Shown in pieces: positions 25,539 to 34,539 of a DNA stretch of 64,000 nucleotides. Under the pieces are notes generated by a model, which was not told where the DNA came from, ran no database searches, and was given only the letters and a program-made list of their open reading frames with translations. Each line of letters begins with the position of its first letter. The first letter of the stretch is position 1. The translations under genes and the position numbers were made by a program. The stretch lies in assembly GCA_944389025.1 (NCBI GenBank), contig CALXKU010000002.1, positions 62,001 to 126,000 on the forward strand, read 5' to 3'. Origin of the DNA: an uncultured Spirochaetaceae bacterium (GTDB taxonomy: Bacteria > Spirochaetota > Spirochaetia > Sphaerochaetales > Sphaerochaetaceae).

Positions 25539-26195
25539 TCAATTTGAAGCAGATATGGACAGCGTTAATGTACCGCTGTATGAACCGTCTACTACACTGG
25601 TAGTAAGAAGGTCGACCGTTGATACCGTAAGAGGAATGCTTCCAGATTTAACAACAGCTGTAGAAGAGTCGTCTGACACAGCCTTAACATCTGCTATTTT
25701 CGTAACAGATTCTGCACCACTAGTACTTGTACCCGCGATACCACCTTCTCCATTTGCAGAGGTAGCAGTAGATGCCTTCCATTTGATTTTTGTTGAACCA
25801 GTATCCTCCGTAGTAGTCATATCGGCTCCCGTCTTCATGCTGATATCAACATCTGCTCCTTTTATAATCCAGTAGATAAAAGCTGTGTCTGCCGCATTCT
25901 GTACATCACCACCGCTTGTAGTCTCGGTAAGCTCAAGAGATGTTAAAACTTTAGCTGTTGGAACAGCATTATTTTCCCCTATAGCTCCAATTGCCTCTGA
26001 TGCAAATCCTATCTCAAAATACTTTCCGAGCTTACCATCAGTTAGATCGAGAGTTACATCAAGTGTTGCTGTTTTGTTACTAAAATCAAGCTGATCGCTT
26101 CCCGTCGCCTCTCCTGATACGCTACCCGTACCATCTGCGAACACCATTCCCATTGCGATAGCCATTATGGCTAATAACGTTAAGACTTTTTTCAT
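25539..26195 (-). CDS. Exported pilus subunit, candidate major fibre subunit (IGFA/YW family)
   Basis: 218 residues. Clean signal peptide (KKVLTLLAIMAIAMGMVFA|D). Mature protein is very rich in Thr, Ser, Gly, Ala and Asp, has no Cys, and has low-complexity stretches, as in major pilins. IGFA at 62-65 and YW at 108-109 align with its neighbours. The end DGSYSGTLTLSISASN is the clearest closing strand. Start ATG 26195 with GGAGGAT just before it is chosen over the ATG at 26207; this is one of the strongest ribosome sites of the operon, which fits a major component. That is an inference. Confidence 0.6.
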   Translation of the reverse strand: MKKVLTLLAIMAIAMGMVFADGTGSVSGEATGSDQLDFSNKTATLDVTLDLTDGKLGKYFEIGFASEAIGAIGENNAVPTAKVLTSLELTETTSGGDVQNAADTAFIYWIIKGADVDISMKTGADMTTTEDTGSTKIKWKASTATSANGEGGIAGTSTSGAESVTKIADVKAVSDDSSTAVVKSGSIPLTVSTVDLLTTSVVDGSYSGTLTLSISASN

Positions 26196-26206
26196 ACTAT
26201 CCTCCA

Positions 26207-26764
26207 TTATTCAGTTTTTATGTTCAGTCTTAATTCACCTGTATATTCTCCGGGGAGCAAATCCCCGTAATTCATTGTTTTAGTGCCGATTGAAAGCTCT
26301 GAGCTTCCAGCCGTTCCATAATAGTGCTCCGGATTCATGAAATCGAGTTCAAGATCATTATCCTCATCACTCGATATGCTCTTGTTCTCCTCTACGAGCC
26401 TGACTTCCCAGTCAATCTCTCCATTGGCGCCTTTGAGCGGTTCATCTATGGAGAGAGTCGCACTGAGCCTGCTAGAAGACATTATTCTCCAGTAGATATA
26501 GATGCTGTTCATATAGGTAGCAGTATCACCATCGATGATGAGATCCTCGATATCACTCTGCCTGAAACCGTACACCTCATCACCGATGCTGTTGATCTCG
26601 TTTCTTGAGAAGCCGATATCTACGATGTTGAGTGCTGACGGATCGAAAGTGACTGTCAGATCTGTTGATAACCCATTCTCTCCAAGGGTCGAATCAAAGA
26701 CCTCGGAGAAAAGGGAAGATGTGATCATGATGGATAATGCTACCGTCATGAACAGTTTTCTCAT
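26207..26764 (-). CDS. Exported putative pilus subunit (IGFS/YW family)
   Basis: 185 residues. Signal peptide to about residue 20. LTVTFDP (36-42), VDIGFSRNEI (IGFS 50-53), YIYWRIMSS (YW 91-92) and a following IDWEVRL make it the best match to the 24385 protein. Closing strand PGEYTGELRLNIKTE. No Cys. The start overlaps the upstream stop by 4 bp (ATGA). Probably a minor or linker subunit; the order in the fibre cannot be read. Confidence 0.6.
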   Translation of the reverse strand: MRKLFMTVALSIMITSSLFSEVFDSTLGENGLSTDLTVTFDPSALNIVDIGFSRNEINSIGDEVYGFRQSDIEDLIIDGDTATYMNSIYIYWRIMSSSRLSATLSIDEPLKGANGEIDWEVRLVEENKSISSDEDNDLELDFMNPEHYYGTAGSSELSIGTKTMNYGDLLPGEYTGELRLNIKTE

Positions 26765-27312
26765 ACGACACTCCTTAAGGCGAAGTCGATATTCATGTCA
26801 TACTCCCCAGGCATTATATTCGGCAGGCTCTCCCAGTAGATTGCCAGTTCTCCAGCCTTATCTCCATGACGGGCTCCAATTGCGGGAACCGTGAGAGTAA
26901 GCGTTCCATCATCATTCACACTTGAGACGATGCCGTCACTTCCAAGATAATCGCTGAAGGCAAGGGATACTGGAATGGACTCCGTTCCATCCTTTGACAG
27001 CAGCCATCCATCTGTAGAAGCTGCAATCTCAACCCTATACGGATTCTCCGTATTTCCATAAAAGAGAATGTCGATAGGTATCATAGTCTGACCCTCTTCA
27101 AGGATGATGTTCTCTAGCCCTATTCCAGGCATGAGATCTCCATTTGAGGTCTCGAATACGAGCTTATCGACCTTGAATGCATCCTTTGGAACAACTACCC
27201 CGTAATCCTCAGGAACAACCGCCCTGAAAGATACCGCCTGCGTGTTTTCTACCGCATATACAACGGAGAAAGAAAAGAAAACGCAAATCATCAAAATTAA
27301 AACCTTCTTCAT
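26761..27312 (-). CDS. Exported beta-rich putative pilus subunit
   Basis: 183 residues with signal peptide (KKVLILMICVFFSFSVVYA). SFRAVVPEDYGVVVP and ILEEGQTMIPIDILFYGN suggest an immunoglobulin-like sandwich. The end PGEYDMNIDFALRSVV has the G-x-Y closing strand. Start ATG 27312 follows GGAGAT, and the 15 bp gap after the upstream 485-residue gene makes this a second strong ribosome site within the operon. No Cys in the mature part. Confidence 0.55.
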   Translation of the reverse strand: MKKVLILMICVFFSFSVVYAVENTQAVSFRAVVPEDYGVVVPKDAFKVDKLVFETSNGDLMPGIGLENIILEEGQTMIPIDILFYGNTENPYRVEIAASTDGWLLSKDGTESIPVSLAFSDYLGSDGIVSSVNDDGTLTLTVPAIGARHGDKAGELAIYWESLPNIMPGEYDMNIDFALRSVV

Positions 27313-27327
27313 TTCTTTATCTCCTCT

Positions 27328-28785
27328 CTACCTATAGATTGTGTCTCCAGTAGTAATATTTTCTTCTCCATCTGTCACGATATGGACATAAACTTCCTCT
27401 TCATAAACACCTGACTTCATAGTCGGCGCAGACTGCTGATCCATGATGATGCTCACAGTAGCGTCATATTGAGCAAACCAGACCGTTCCTCCGGTTCCTC
27501 CAAACCCTTTAAATGGGATATAGATTGCATTCTCAGGTAAGATATTGTTTGTAACGGCCTCTGTCCCGTCAAAATCATAGACAACCTTATCACTGTCATT
27601 TGAGGTCTGGTTTGTCGTAACTCTTAAATCAAAACCTATATATTCCTCCATCATAGGACTTGATGAAGCACCTCTATGTACAAGGCGGAATCCGTTTGGA
27701 TCAGAATCAAATGGATTACGAGAGGCTGAAAGGAACATGTGATATTTAGGTTGTCTTCTTTTTTCAGGATATCTATAAACCCAATATCCACCTCCCGAAT
27801 GACTCAAATCAATGACCCAGTGATCCCTTACACCTTCTTCATCGATTATGTATTTGTTCCCCGCAATAGAAAGAAAATTTATATTTGCGATATCAACCTG
27901 TCTTCCCTGCATTGAATTGATTGATAGGTTCGATGCTGATGCCATAGGCCTTACAGAGAGGCTTGATGTCGTATCCATACTGCTGATATTCGCAGAGTAA
28001 TAGCCGCTCAGAGGTATTGTTACCTCTGCACTCTGCCCATTCCATTCAACAGTGATTGTTATAACTGCACTGTAATCATCTGCTTCTATAAGATTGTAAG
28101 AACGCCCGTTGTAGATCATGTTTCCACTGGAAGAGACATAGCTACCATTAGGAGCATTTGGATTCTCGTCGTAGGGAAGGCAAAGAACAAGGTCAAACCA
28201 CATGTACTGGTATTGACAATATTCATATTTGCTTTCCTCTACTTTTTCAGTTCTTGGCTTTGTATAAGAATATATAATATCTTTTATTACATTCTCTCCC
28301 TCTTGAAGAAGATATAATCTCTGCGTTCCGTTCGTATTTATTCCAGACTGATTGGCAGATGATGAGTAGCTCTCCTTTAAAATCAGCAACAAAGCAAATG
28401 GCCTTCTTGCTCCAGGATTAGAAATAGATTCAAAGAAGAAGCCATTAGGACAATTCACTGTAATAGTCATAGGTACATTACATTCTGTATTATTCCAATT
28501 CCCCTTATCCTCAGAAAACCATCCACCTTCTTCCGTAACGGTGAATTCCGACTTCATATTCCACACACCACCCAGAGCAACCGTATGTTTGCCAGAATAA
28601 TCACCATTCTCCCAAGTAATATTGGAATCCTGTCCTTGTGAAATTTCCTCTATGCTGAAATTGTATTCCGTCGACGCCATGTTTATTCCGAAGCCACCAT
28701 TCTGCGGGTTTACTCCAGGGGCTCCGGCAAAGATGGAGGAGGCTATCATGATGAGTGATATGAATATCAGTAATATTTTCTTCAT
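27328..28785 (-). CDS. Large exported protein, candidate tip adhesin of the fibre
   Basis: 485 residues, more than twice its sisters. Signal peptide KKILLIFISLIMIASSIFA. The N-terminal part has two Cys pairs (ECNVPMTITVNC and YCQYQYMWFDLVLC) that could be disulfides, the middle is rich in Ser/Asn/Tyr, and the C-terminal part has strands ending SGVYEEEVYVHIVTDGE, then a short tail. Two-domain adhesins at the tip of chaperone-usher pili have a pilin domain at the C-terminus and a binding domain at the N-terminus, which would fit. No carbohydrate-binding motif is recognised. It overlaps the preceding stop by ATGA. Confidence 0.5.
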   Translation of the reverse strand: MKKILLIFISLIMIASSIFAGAPGVNPQNGGFGINMASTEYNFSIEEISQGQDSNITWENGDYSGKHTVALGGVWNMKSEFTVTEEGGWFSEDKGNWNNTECNVPMTITVNCPNGFFFESISNPGARRPFALLLILKESYSSSANQSGINTNGTQRLYLLQEGENVIKDIIYSYTKPRTEKVEESKYEYCQYQYMWFDLVLCLPYDENPNAPNGSYVSSSGNMIYNGRSYNLIEADDYSAVITITVEWNGQSAEVTIPLSGYYSANISSMDTTSSLSVRPMASASNLSINSMQGRQVDIANINFLSIAGNKYIIDEEGVRDHWVIDLSHSGGGYWVYRYPEKRRQPKYHMFLSASRNPFDSDPNGFRLVHRGASSSPMMEEYIGFDLRVTTNQTSNDSDKVVYDFDGTEAVTNNILPENAIYIPFKGFGGTGGTVWFAQYDATVSIIMDQQSAPTMKSGVYEEEVYVHIVTDGEENITTGDTIYR

Positions 28786-29459
28786 ACAGCTCCTCCCTGG
28801 GTCTCTATAGGTGTTATGGTGACTTTTACCTCAGACCCGTAGTTTCCAGGCGGGAGAGTATTGTCATCCGCACTTCTTATGAAATTCGTTGTTGCCTCAT
28901 CGAACATGAATCTGATTGCCCCCTCGACATTTCCTACATACGAGTTATCATCCATACTGATGGAAGGTCTCCATTTCTGTCCGTCTTCTCCGCTACTTCT
29001 ATATGAGAAGGTCTCACTGCTTGCAGGGCTGAGTACTCCATTCTGATATAGCCCAAGCTCACAATCGAAATAGAGGATATAATCCAATGCCCTGTATTCA
29101 TCGCTGTATGTCTCTGTCGAGTTTTCTTGCATGTAGCGCATCGGCTCTCCTGAGAAAGAGATCTCGAACGGGGTGTTTGAAAGAATGCTGAATGTTGCAA
29201 TTCTTCTTCCCGCATCGGGTGCGGAATATGCAACGATATCATCCTCGATATCGAACGGCATGCCAGCAATATAAGCCATGGACTGAGCAGGAATAGCCTT
29301 GATATCTATCTCGCACACCTCATCGTATCCTGCCTGGATGGTAAATGAATCAGAACGCACTAATGTGACAGTACCTGTATCTTCTGCGTTTACGGATGCG
29401 ACAGACATGAGAAGAATGAGGAGTACAATCATGAGTCTGTTAATCTTATTAAACAACAC
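28782..29459 (-). CDS. Exported putative pilus subunit
   Basis: 225 residues from GTG 29459 (GGGGG at proper distance; the stretch overlaps the previous stop). Signal peptide FNKINRLMIVLLILLMSVASVNA. Two Cys in the body (YDEVCEIDI, FDCELGLY) may pair. The closing strand is PPGNYGSEVKVTITPIE, followed by a short polar tail. The segment FSILSNTPFEISFSGEPM is strand-like. Function inferred from cluster membership and the shared end pattern. Confidence 0.55.
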   Translation of the reverse strand: MLFNKINRLMIVLLILLMSVASVNAEDTGTVTLVRSDSFTIQAGYDEVCEIDIKAIPAQSMAYIAGMPFDIEDDIVAYSAPDAGRRIATFSILSNTPFEISFSGEPMRYMQENSTETYSDEYRALDYILYFDCELGLYQNGVLSPASSETFSYRSSGEDGQKWRPSISMDDNSYVGNVEGAIRFMFDEATTNFIRSADDNTLPPGNYGSEVKVTITPIETQGGAV

Positions 29460-30243
29460 TTAGCATAACCCCCACCGTCGCACGGTACTCCCCTCTTGGA
29501 ATGGAGGGATCATCATAATCAGTACTGCTGATTGTCATGGCAACAGCACCCCTATGAATCCAGGCAGCACGAGTTCTCTTTACTCCGTCTGAATCAACGA
29601 CTGGATCCTTATCCAAGACAGACCACTTGGAAATCAGTCCTGGATTATTTCCTTCAGTATTATTTCCTTCATCTACCTCTTCAGAAGGAATGACTTCTGT
29701 GACATTTCCTTCATTTGCCTCGATTTTCGCTTCCTCATAAGTGTTGGAAGAGGCTCCTGTGAACGTATAGGAGAAGTTTGAAAGATCATACCTAGTCCTA
29801 AGCGTGCCTGAGGTTTTCTCATTCCCTTCCTCTGTTTTCTGGTCTGTCAATTTAAAATCATGCATGGTCAGAGAGAGTGTGAAAGAGCCAAGAGTATTTC
29901 CTACAACCCTGTATGAGAATATGACCCTGTCTTTCAAGAACCCTCCATTGCTGATATCCCCAAGGAACTGATCTATGTGCTTCGTGACATCAATGTCAGA
30001 GCCTTTGATGGTTCCATCCTCATTTTTTGATGTCGAAAGCACCTCAAGAGACTCATTCATGGCATCGGTGATAACTACGTACGGATCCTCCTTGAGTCCG
30101 ACCTTATAGCCTCTGAGCTTCAACGTTGAGGAAGAAGAGGCTTTCTCCTCTTCTGACGGAGTGACAGAGGCTGAATCATCAGATGCGAAAAGCATCATAA
30201 GCGATATCAGAAGCAGAATGAGCATTGAAATCATCTTCCTCAT
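29449..30243 (-). CDS. Exported putative pilus subunit next to the usher
   Basis: 264 residues. Signal peptide RKMISMLILLLISLMMLFA, then an acidic Ser-rich linker (SASVTPSEEEKASSSS) before a domain with LKLRGYKVGLKED. The closing strand is PRGEYRATVGVMLSVV at the very end. No Cys. The start overlaps the usher stop (ATGA). Being first after the usher, it may be an early-assembled or terminal subunit, but order alone does not prove that. Confidence 0.55.
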   Translation of the reverse strand: MRKMISMLILLLISLMMLFASDDSASVTPSEEEKASSSSTLKLRGYKVGLKEDPYVVITDAMNESLEVLSTSKNEDGTIKGSDIDVTKHIDQFLGDISNGGFLKDRVIFSYRVVGNTLGSFTLSLTMHDFKLTDQKTEEGNEKTSGTLRTRYDLSNFSYTFTGASSNTYEEAKIEANEGNVTEVIPSEEVDEGNNTEGNNPGLISKWSVLDKDPVVDSDGVKRTRAAWIHRGAVAMTISSTDYDDPSIPRGEYRATVGVMLSVV

Positions 30244-33200
30244 GCCGCCACCTCCGCGCCGTAGAGCATCTCGAAGAATGCATCCTGACTCATGACCCCC
30301 GTCACGCTTAAATCCATCTCATAATCGTATACGTCGCTCATGGTCTCTGCCTCTCTCAGCTCACCCTGCTCAAGCATCTGAAGCAGTCCGAGATCATCAG
30401 GTCTGTCTTCCACACGGAAGTGCACGAGAATCCAGGAATTGCCATATGGCACATCGAACGCGTATTCCCCTACTTCCATAGAGGATGTGACAAAGCGTCC
30501 GTCTCCATCTGTGAAAAGATAGCTCTCAGTCATCTCAAGATTTCCATCCACTATGCGGTATATCGGAGATGAGCCGTTTATCCATGGCGTTCCGTCAGGA
30601 AGGGTTATAAGGGCAGAGGAAGCATAAGTGTTATCCGCATTGAGACGGAGCACGTAGCCTTTCCTGGTAGAGGAAGGTATGTTGACAGGGAATGACTCCG
30701 CGGTTGAGAACGTATCCTTTCCCTGACTGTACACTATGAAGCTGTCCGCAGCTGCTGAGAGCCCCTCATATATGGATACTCCAAAGCTCTGGGGCAGCTC
30801 GCTCATCCTTGAATACCCCGCACTTCCAACAGATACACTGTTACCTCTGAGTGCACCGCTTTGCGAGATGAGAACATAGTTTGAAGGAATGTATGAGCGG
30901 AATGCCAGGAGTCCGTCTGCAAATACGCTTGAAGTCCTGAGCGAGAGATCGGCACCGATTCTTGAAAGAGAATCATCAGCATCGAGTCCGAGAGAGAGAT
31001 CGACATAGTCCCCCTGATAGCTATAGCCCACATCGAACGAATAGTCGTTGAAGTTCATCAGATCCTCGGTATCCACGCTCGCACTCAGGGAGTGTCTTCC
31101 GAGGCCGTACCTTGTAGAGATGGACGTGTTGTAGCTTCCACCCGTTATGCTAGTACTTCCACCGTCATAGCGGATCGTCGCATAGACCCTTCCACTGATG
31201 ACAGGGTTTGTCCTTCCAGTTCCAGAAATGCTCATGGATGCAGAAAGCCAGATGCTTCTGGATGCCGAGAGGCTCAATGTGCCAGATGTGCTCCAGTAGC
31301 TAGAAGAGATCTTATCTGTATAGATTCCTCCCGATCCGGAAAGTCCCCAGCTGACGATGCCAAGACGTCCGGAGAGGGATGTGCTCAGTCCAATCCTGTG
31401 CCTGCCTGAGATTCTGAGCTCCTCAGGCGATGAGTAGTTCAGACCGAGAGAGACTGAACTGAGCTCTGTCATCCCCGTCCTGATCTGATGCCCGATATTC
31501 GCATAGAAACCAAGGGCGTTCCAGGATCCATCTTCCTTTGTGCGCTCAGTAACATTGAGACCGAATCTTGTCGTTCCAAGTATGTTCGCATTAGTTAGCT
31601 CGAAAGCAAACTTCATGTTCGGACGAAGATTCGTCAATTCATTTGGACTGTTCTGGAATGCGAGAGTGGCATCTATCGAGACTGTCGGTGAAAGCCCGGC
31701 TCTTACATATCCTGATAGAACGAAATCGAGGAGATTGTACTCAAGGCTGCGTCCGCCACCGAGCGGGACTCTGAACGAACTATCAAGTTTTGTAGCATTT
31801 GAAGAGACAGTGCTTCTCCCCGTTACAAGGGATGCTCCGTAGTAAACCTCACCAGGAGCAAGGAGGGACGCGGCATAAAGCACATCAAGATCTATGGTCT
31901 TCGCCTCTGAGCCATCAAGGGGGGTCATCGTAATTGTTATCCTGTTAGCCCCCGTGTAGAGTATGAAATCCCTCAGGCGATATGTCCCGATATCGAGCGT
32001 CCTTCTGAATATCTCACGCCCTTCATTGAAAATCTGCACCTCAGAAGGCTTATCAACTACGATCACCTCCTCTATCTGGCTTGGTCTTCTGTATGTGTTA
32101 GGCGCATATGCGTAGCTTCTGTCGAACCTTATTCCGACGCTTGAACCCCTTGGGGAGAAAAGATCGGAAGAGACATTTCCCCAGCTGAGGCGGAGGAGAG
32201 AATCAGGGAAATCATAATGGAAACGGTATGAGCCGAGGCTGAACGAGAAGGAATACGGTGTCAAACCAATGTAATAGTTGAAATCGAGATAGAGATCATA
32301 AAGGCGGGCCGAATTCGATGCGGAGAATGAGAGAGAAAGCCCGTTCTTTATATTCCTTCCTAGGAAATTCCTGACTCTCGCATTAAGATAATATGATGAA
32401 GTGAGTGTGAACACTGCCGGCTCAAGATCGATTCCACCTGTTATCGGACGCCTCGTATGGCGGAAGCTCGAGAGGCTGCCGATGCTCAGTATCTGTATCG
32501 GCATATCCTCAGGAGAGAGGGTCAGCCTGACCTCGTAGGAAATCGCATCATAGCTTGCCTCAGCACCGAGAGAGGTGATGTAATCAAGTGAGATATACTC
32601 TGAAGATGAAGAGAAGAGCCTCGATGCGAACTCATCCGTTACCGTTCCGCTGAGGTATGTCATGAGCTCAGAAGAAAGGAGGGAGACCTCCCCGTTTTCC
32701 GCATAAACGGTTATCGATCCCGTTTCCGAATCGTTGACGAAGAGTGTCATGTAATAGATTCCATCCTCAAGGGTAAGGTCATCCTCGCCTGCGATGTAGA
32801 AGGAGGCCCAGAAATCATCAAGAGAGGCATCGGCAAAGACATCCTCCTCCTCATCGACCAGATATGCATTGACTTCTTCTTTGAAAAGAGGAGCGGAGGG
32901 AATCTCAATCTCTACAATCGTACTCTCCTTCACAATAAGAGAAGGCACAGAAGGAGGCGTCACCTCATAGAGGCGTGGTATGTAGTACATCATCGGTTTC
33001 TCTGGAACTCTGATTGAATCAACCACAACTTCTTCTCCTTCGTCCTCAACTTTCTCCTCAGCCGTGCTCAGCAGCACCTGAGAATCATGTTTTTCCTCTC
33101 CTTCTTCCTCAGCACTGGCTGATGGAATCCTTTCACTTTCATCAATGCTCTCCATCACGGGAGATTCCTCTACTGCATCAGCGTGGGAAGACACATTTTC

Positions 33201-33782
33201 AACATCCTTAAAAGGCGTCTCTTCCTCTTCTTTTGCAGTTTCTTCACTCTTTGTGGCATCATCTGATGCCCCAGATGCAGTTTCTTCCACAGCATCTTCA
33301 AGCGGATCGGAAATGCTTTGCTCAATAGAGACTGGCAGCATCTTTTCCGCCTCTGCCGCCAAACCCCCCTTCACGGCGGCATCTAATAAAGGAATCTGAG
33401 GGAGGAGAATCTCCTCTTCTGGTTCAGGGGGAATTGAATAGGATCCACCCTCCCCCAGAGACTCGGTTATTTCATCTCTTTCTTCAGGCATGAAGAAGAG
33501 TATTCCGACAGCGACGAGTAACGCCATCATTACAAGGTAGATGAGGACAGTGCCACGTATTGAGCTGCTCTTTTTCTCCTTCTCGAATTTTTCTCTGAGA
33601 AAGAGGATGAGCTCCGCATCCGCATAGCTTAGGAAGGCCAGGAGAGCAAGCAGAGAGACTCCATCCCCCGCACTCTCATAAGCAGATGCCAGTACTTCAT
33701 GCGCCGTCCATGCCGTTCCCGATACGAGAAAAACAAGGAGAACGGAAAGCGCAAGAAGAAGAGCAACCTTCTTCCTGTCCAT
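30240..33782 (-). CDS. Usher-like outer-membrane assembly platform with inner-membrane anchor
   Basis: 1180 residues. Residues 1-100 hold two or three hydrophobic helices (about 5-23, 41-62 and 78-98) with the basic REKFEKEKKSSSIRG between the last two, so the rest faces the periplasm. Residues about 100-300 are an acidic, proline-containing linker. Residues about 300-440 resemble the usher N-domain (VNAYLVDEEEDVFADASL; SLLSSELMTYLSG). A barrel follows from about 450, with the plug-like DKPSEVQIFNEGREIFRRTL and GTYRLRDFILYTGANRI (578-613), both close to usher consensus. The C-end (ITLPDGTPWINGSS; SSMEVGEYAF) resembles the usher C-domain. It would secrete and polymerise the subunits. Start ATG follows GGGGGTAGAGT. 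Confidence 0.75.
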   Translation of the reverse strand: MDRKKVALLLALSVLLVFLVSGTAWTAHEVLASAYESAGDGVSLLALLAFLSYADAELILFLREKFEKEKKSSSIRGTVLIYLVMMALLVAVGILFFMPEERDEITESLGEGGSYSIPPEPEEEILLPQIPLLDAAVKGGLAAEAEKMLPVSIEQSISDPLEDAVEETASGASDDATKSEETAKEEEETPFKDVENVSSHADAVEESPVMESIDESERIPSASAEEEGEEKHDSQVLLSTAEEKVEDEGEEVVVDSIRVPEKPMMYYIPRLYEVTPPSVPSLIVKESTIVEIEIPSAPLFKEEVNAYLVDEEEDVFADASLDDFWASFYIAGEDDLTLEDGIYYMTLFVNDSETGSITVYAENGEVSLLSSELMTYLSGTVTDEFASRLFSSSSEYISLDYITSLGAEASYDAISYEVRLTLSPEDMPIQILSIGSLSSFRHTRRPITGGIDLEPAVFTLTSSYYLNARVRNFLGRNIKNGLSLSFSASNSARLYDLYLDFNYYIGLTPYSFSFSLGSYRFHYDFPDSLLRLSWGNVSSDLFSPRGSSVGIRFDRSYAYAPNTYRRPSQIEEVIVVDKPSEVQIFNEGREIFRRTLDIGTYRLRDFILYTGANRITITMTPLDGSEAKTIDLDVLYAASLLAPGEVYYGASLVTGRSTVSSNATKLDSSFRVPLGGGRSLEYNLLDFVLSGYVRAGLSPTVSIDATLAFQNSPNELTNLRPNMKFAFELTNANILGTTRFGLNVTERTKEDGSWNALGFYANIGHQIRTGMTELSSVSLGLNYSSPEELRISGRHRIGLSTSLSGRLGIVSWGLSGSGGIYTDKISSSYWSTSGTLSLSASRSIWLSASMSISGTGRTNPVISGRVYATIRYDGGSTSITGGSYNTSISTRYGLGRHSLSASVDTEDLMNFNDYSFDVGYSYQGDYVDLSLGLDADDSLSRIGADLSLRTSSVFADGLLAFRSYIPSNYVLISQSGALRGNSVSVGSAGYSRMSELPQSFGVSIYEGLSAAADSFIVYSQGKDTFSTAESFPVNIPSSTRKGYVLRLNADNTYASSALITLPDGTPWINGSSPIYRIVDGNLEMTESYLFTDGDGRFVTSSMEVGEYAFDVPYGNSWILVHFRVEDRPDDLGLLQMLEQGELREAETMSDVYDYEMDLSVTGVMSQDAFFEMLYGAEVAA

Positions 33783-33807
33783 ACTCTACCCCCGATTATT
33801 CCTTCTC

Positions 33808-34539
33808 TTATGCCGAATAGGAATAATCATACGCGGCCTGAGACTGGAACTCCGTGGCCCCGGAGAGAGACTCCGGAATATCAATTACAATTCTGAGGGT
33901 GCTTCCCGTTAAGAGATTCTGACCGCTGACAGCCCCGATTTCCCCTTCGCTGAGCGTGTAGGATGATCCATCATTTCCCGATACGGTGACAGAGAGGTCA
34001 TTGAGCATCTGATGCACACTTCCCGTGTTCTCAATCCTGATCTCAAGCTTTCCCTCTTCATTGATATCAGCAGTCGTGCTAACCCGTTCCACCACCATGG
34101 ATGGACGGACGTATGCACTTGTGGAATAGACGAAGAGGAAGGAAATCATCTGTCCTGATTCTTCCGTCTGGGCACCACGCGGCATTGCAATCTGTTCTGA
34201 TATGATTCTGAATGAGAGTTCGCGTGTGACAGTCTGAGGACCTCTGTATTGGACACGTACGAGCTGAGAAGCCTGAGGCGCGATTATCATGCGCTTCGGC
34301 TGTATCTGGAAATATGCGGATGCATCCTCCGTATACTCGTTTCCATCAAGGTCGATGTTCCTAGAATACGCATTGATCTCAATGGCTATCGGGCTGTCGG
34401 AATCGTTTGTTATCGTGTACACACGCGCCGAACCGGCACCGGTTGGATCGTAGGTGGCACTTAACGGTGACAGCTGATAGGCATATAAGGCTGCGCAGAA
34501 AAAGAGCAGCACGAAAAGTATTATTAATCCTTTTTTCAT
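33808..34539 (-). CDS. Periplasmic pilus-assembly chaperone
   Basis: 243 residues. Signal peptide MKKGLIILFVLLFFCAALYA. Domain 1 shows the PapD-like pattern: LSPLSATYDPTGAGSARVYTITNDSDSPIAIEI, then FQIQPKRMIIAPQASQLVRV, then the LSFRIISEQI strand, equivalent to the conserved YR region. Domain 2 begins near STTADINEEG. It has no Cys after the signal peptide. The sequence is nearest to the archaic (Csu/sigma-type) chaperones by eye. It donates a strand to subunits in the periplasm and hands them to the usher. Start ATG follows AGGGGG, 25 bp before the usher gene. It is the first gene of the operon. Confidence 0.85.
   Translation of the reverse strand: MKKGLIILFVLLFFCAALYAYQLSPLSATYDPTGAGSARVYTITNDSDSPIAIEINAYSRNIDLDGNEYTEDASAYFQIQPKRMIIAPQASQLVRVQYRGPQTVTRELSFRIISEQIAMPRGAQTEESGQMISFLFVYSTSAYVRPSMVVERVSTTADINEEGKLEIRIENTGSVHQMLNDLSVTVSGNDGSSYTLSEGEIGAVSGQNLLTGSTLRIVIDIPESLSGATEFQSQAAYDYSYSA

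Noticed and set aside
23217-30243. Lipoprotein cluster
   Set aside because: None of the ten proteins has a lipobox Cys after the signal peptide.
30240-33782. Autotransporter, BamA-like or TonB-dependent receptor as alternative for the 1180-residue protein
   Set aside because: POTRA-like repeats and a TonB box are not seen; the plug-like motif and neighbouring chaperone fit an usher better.
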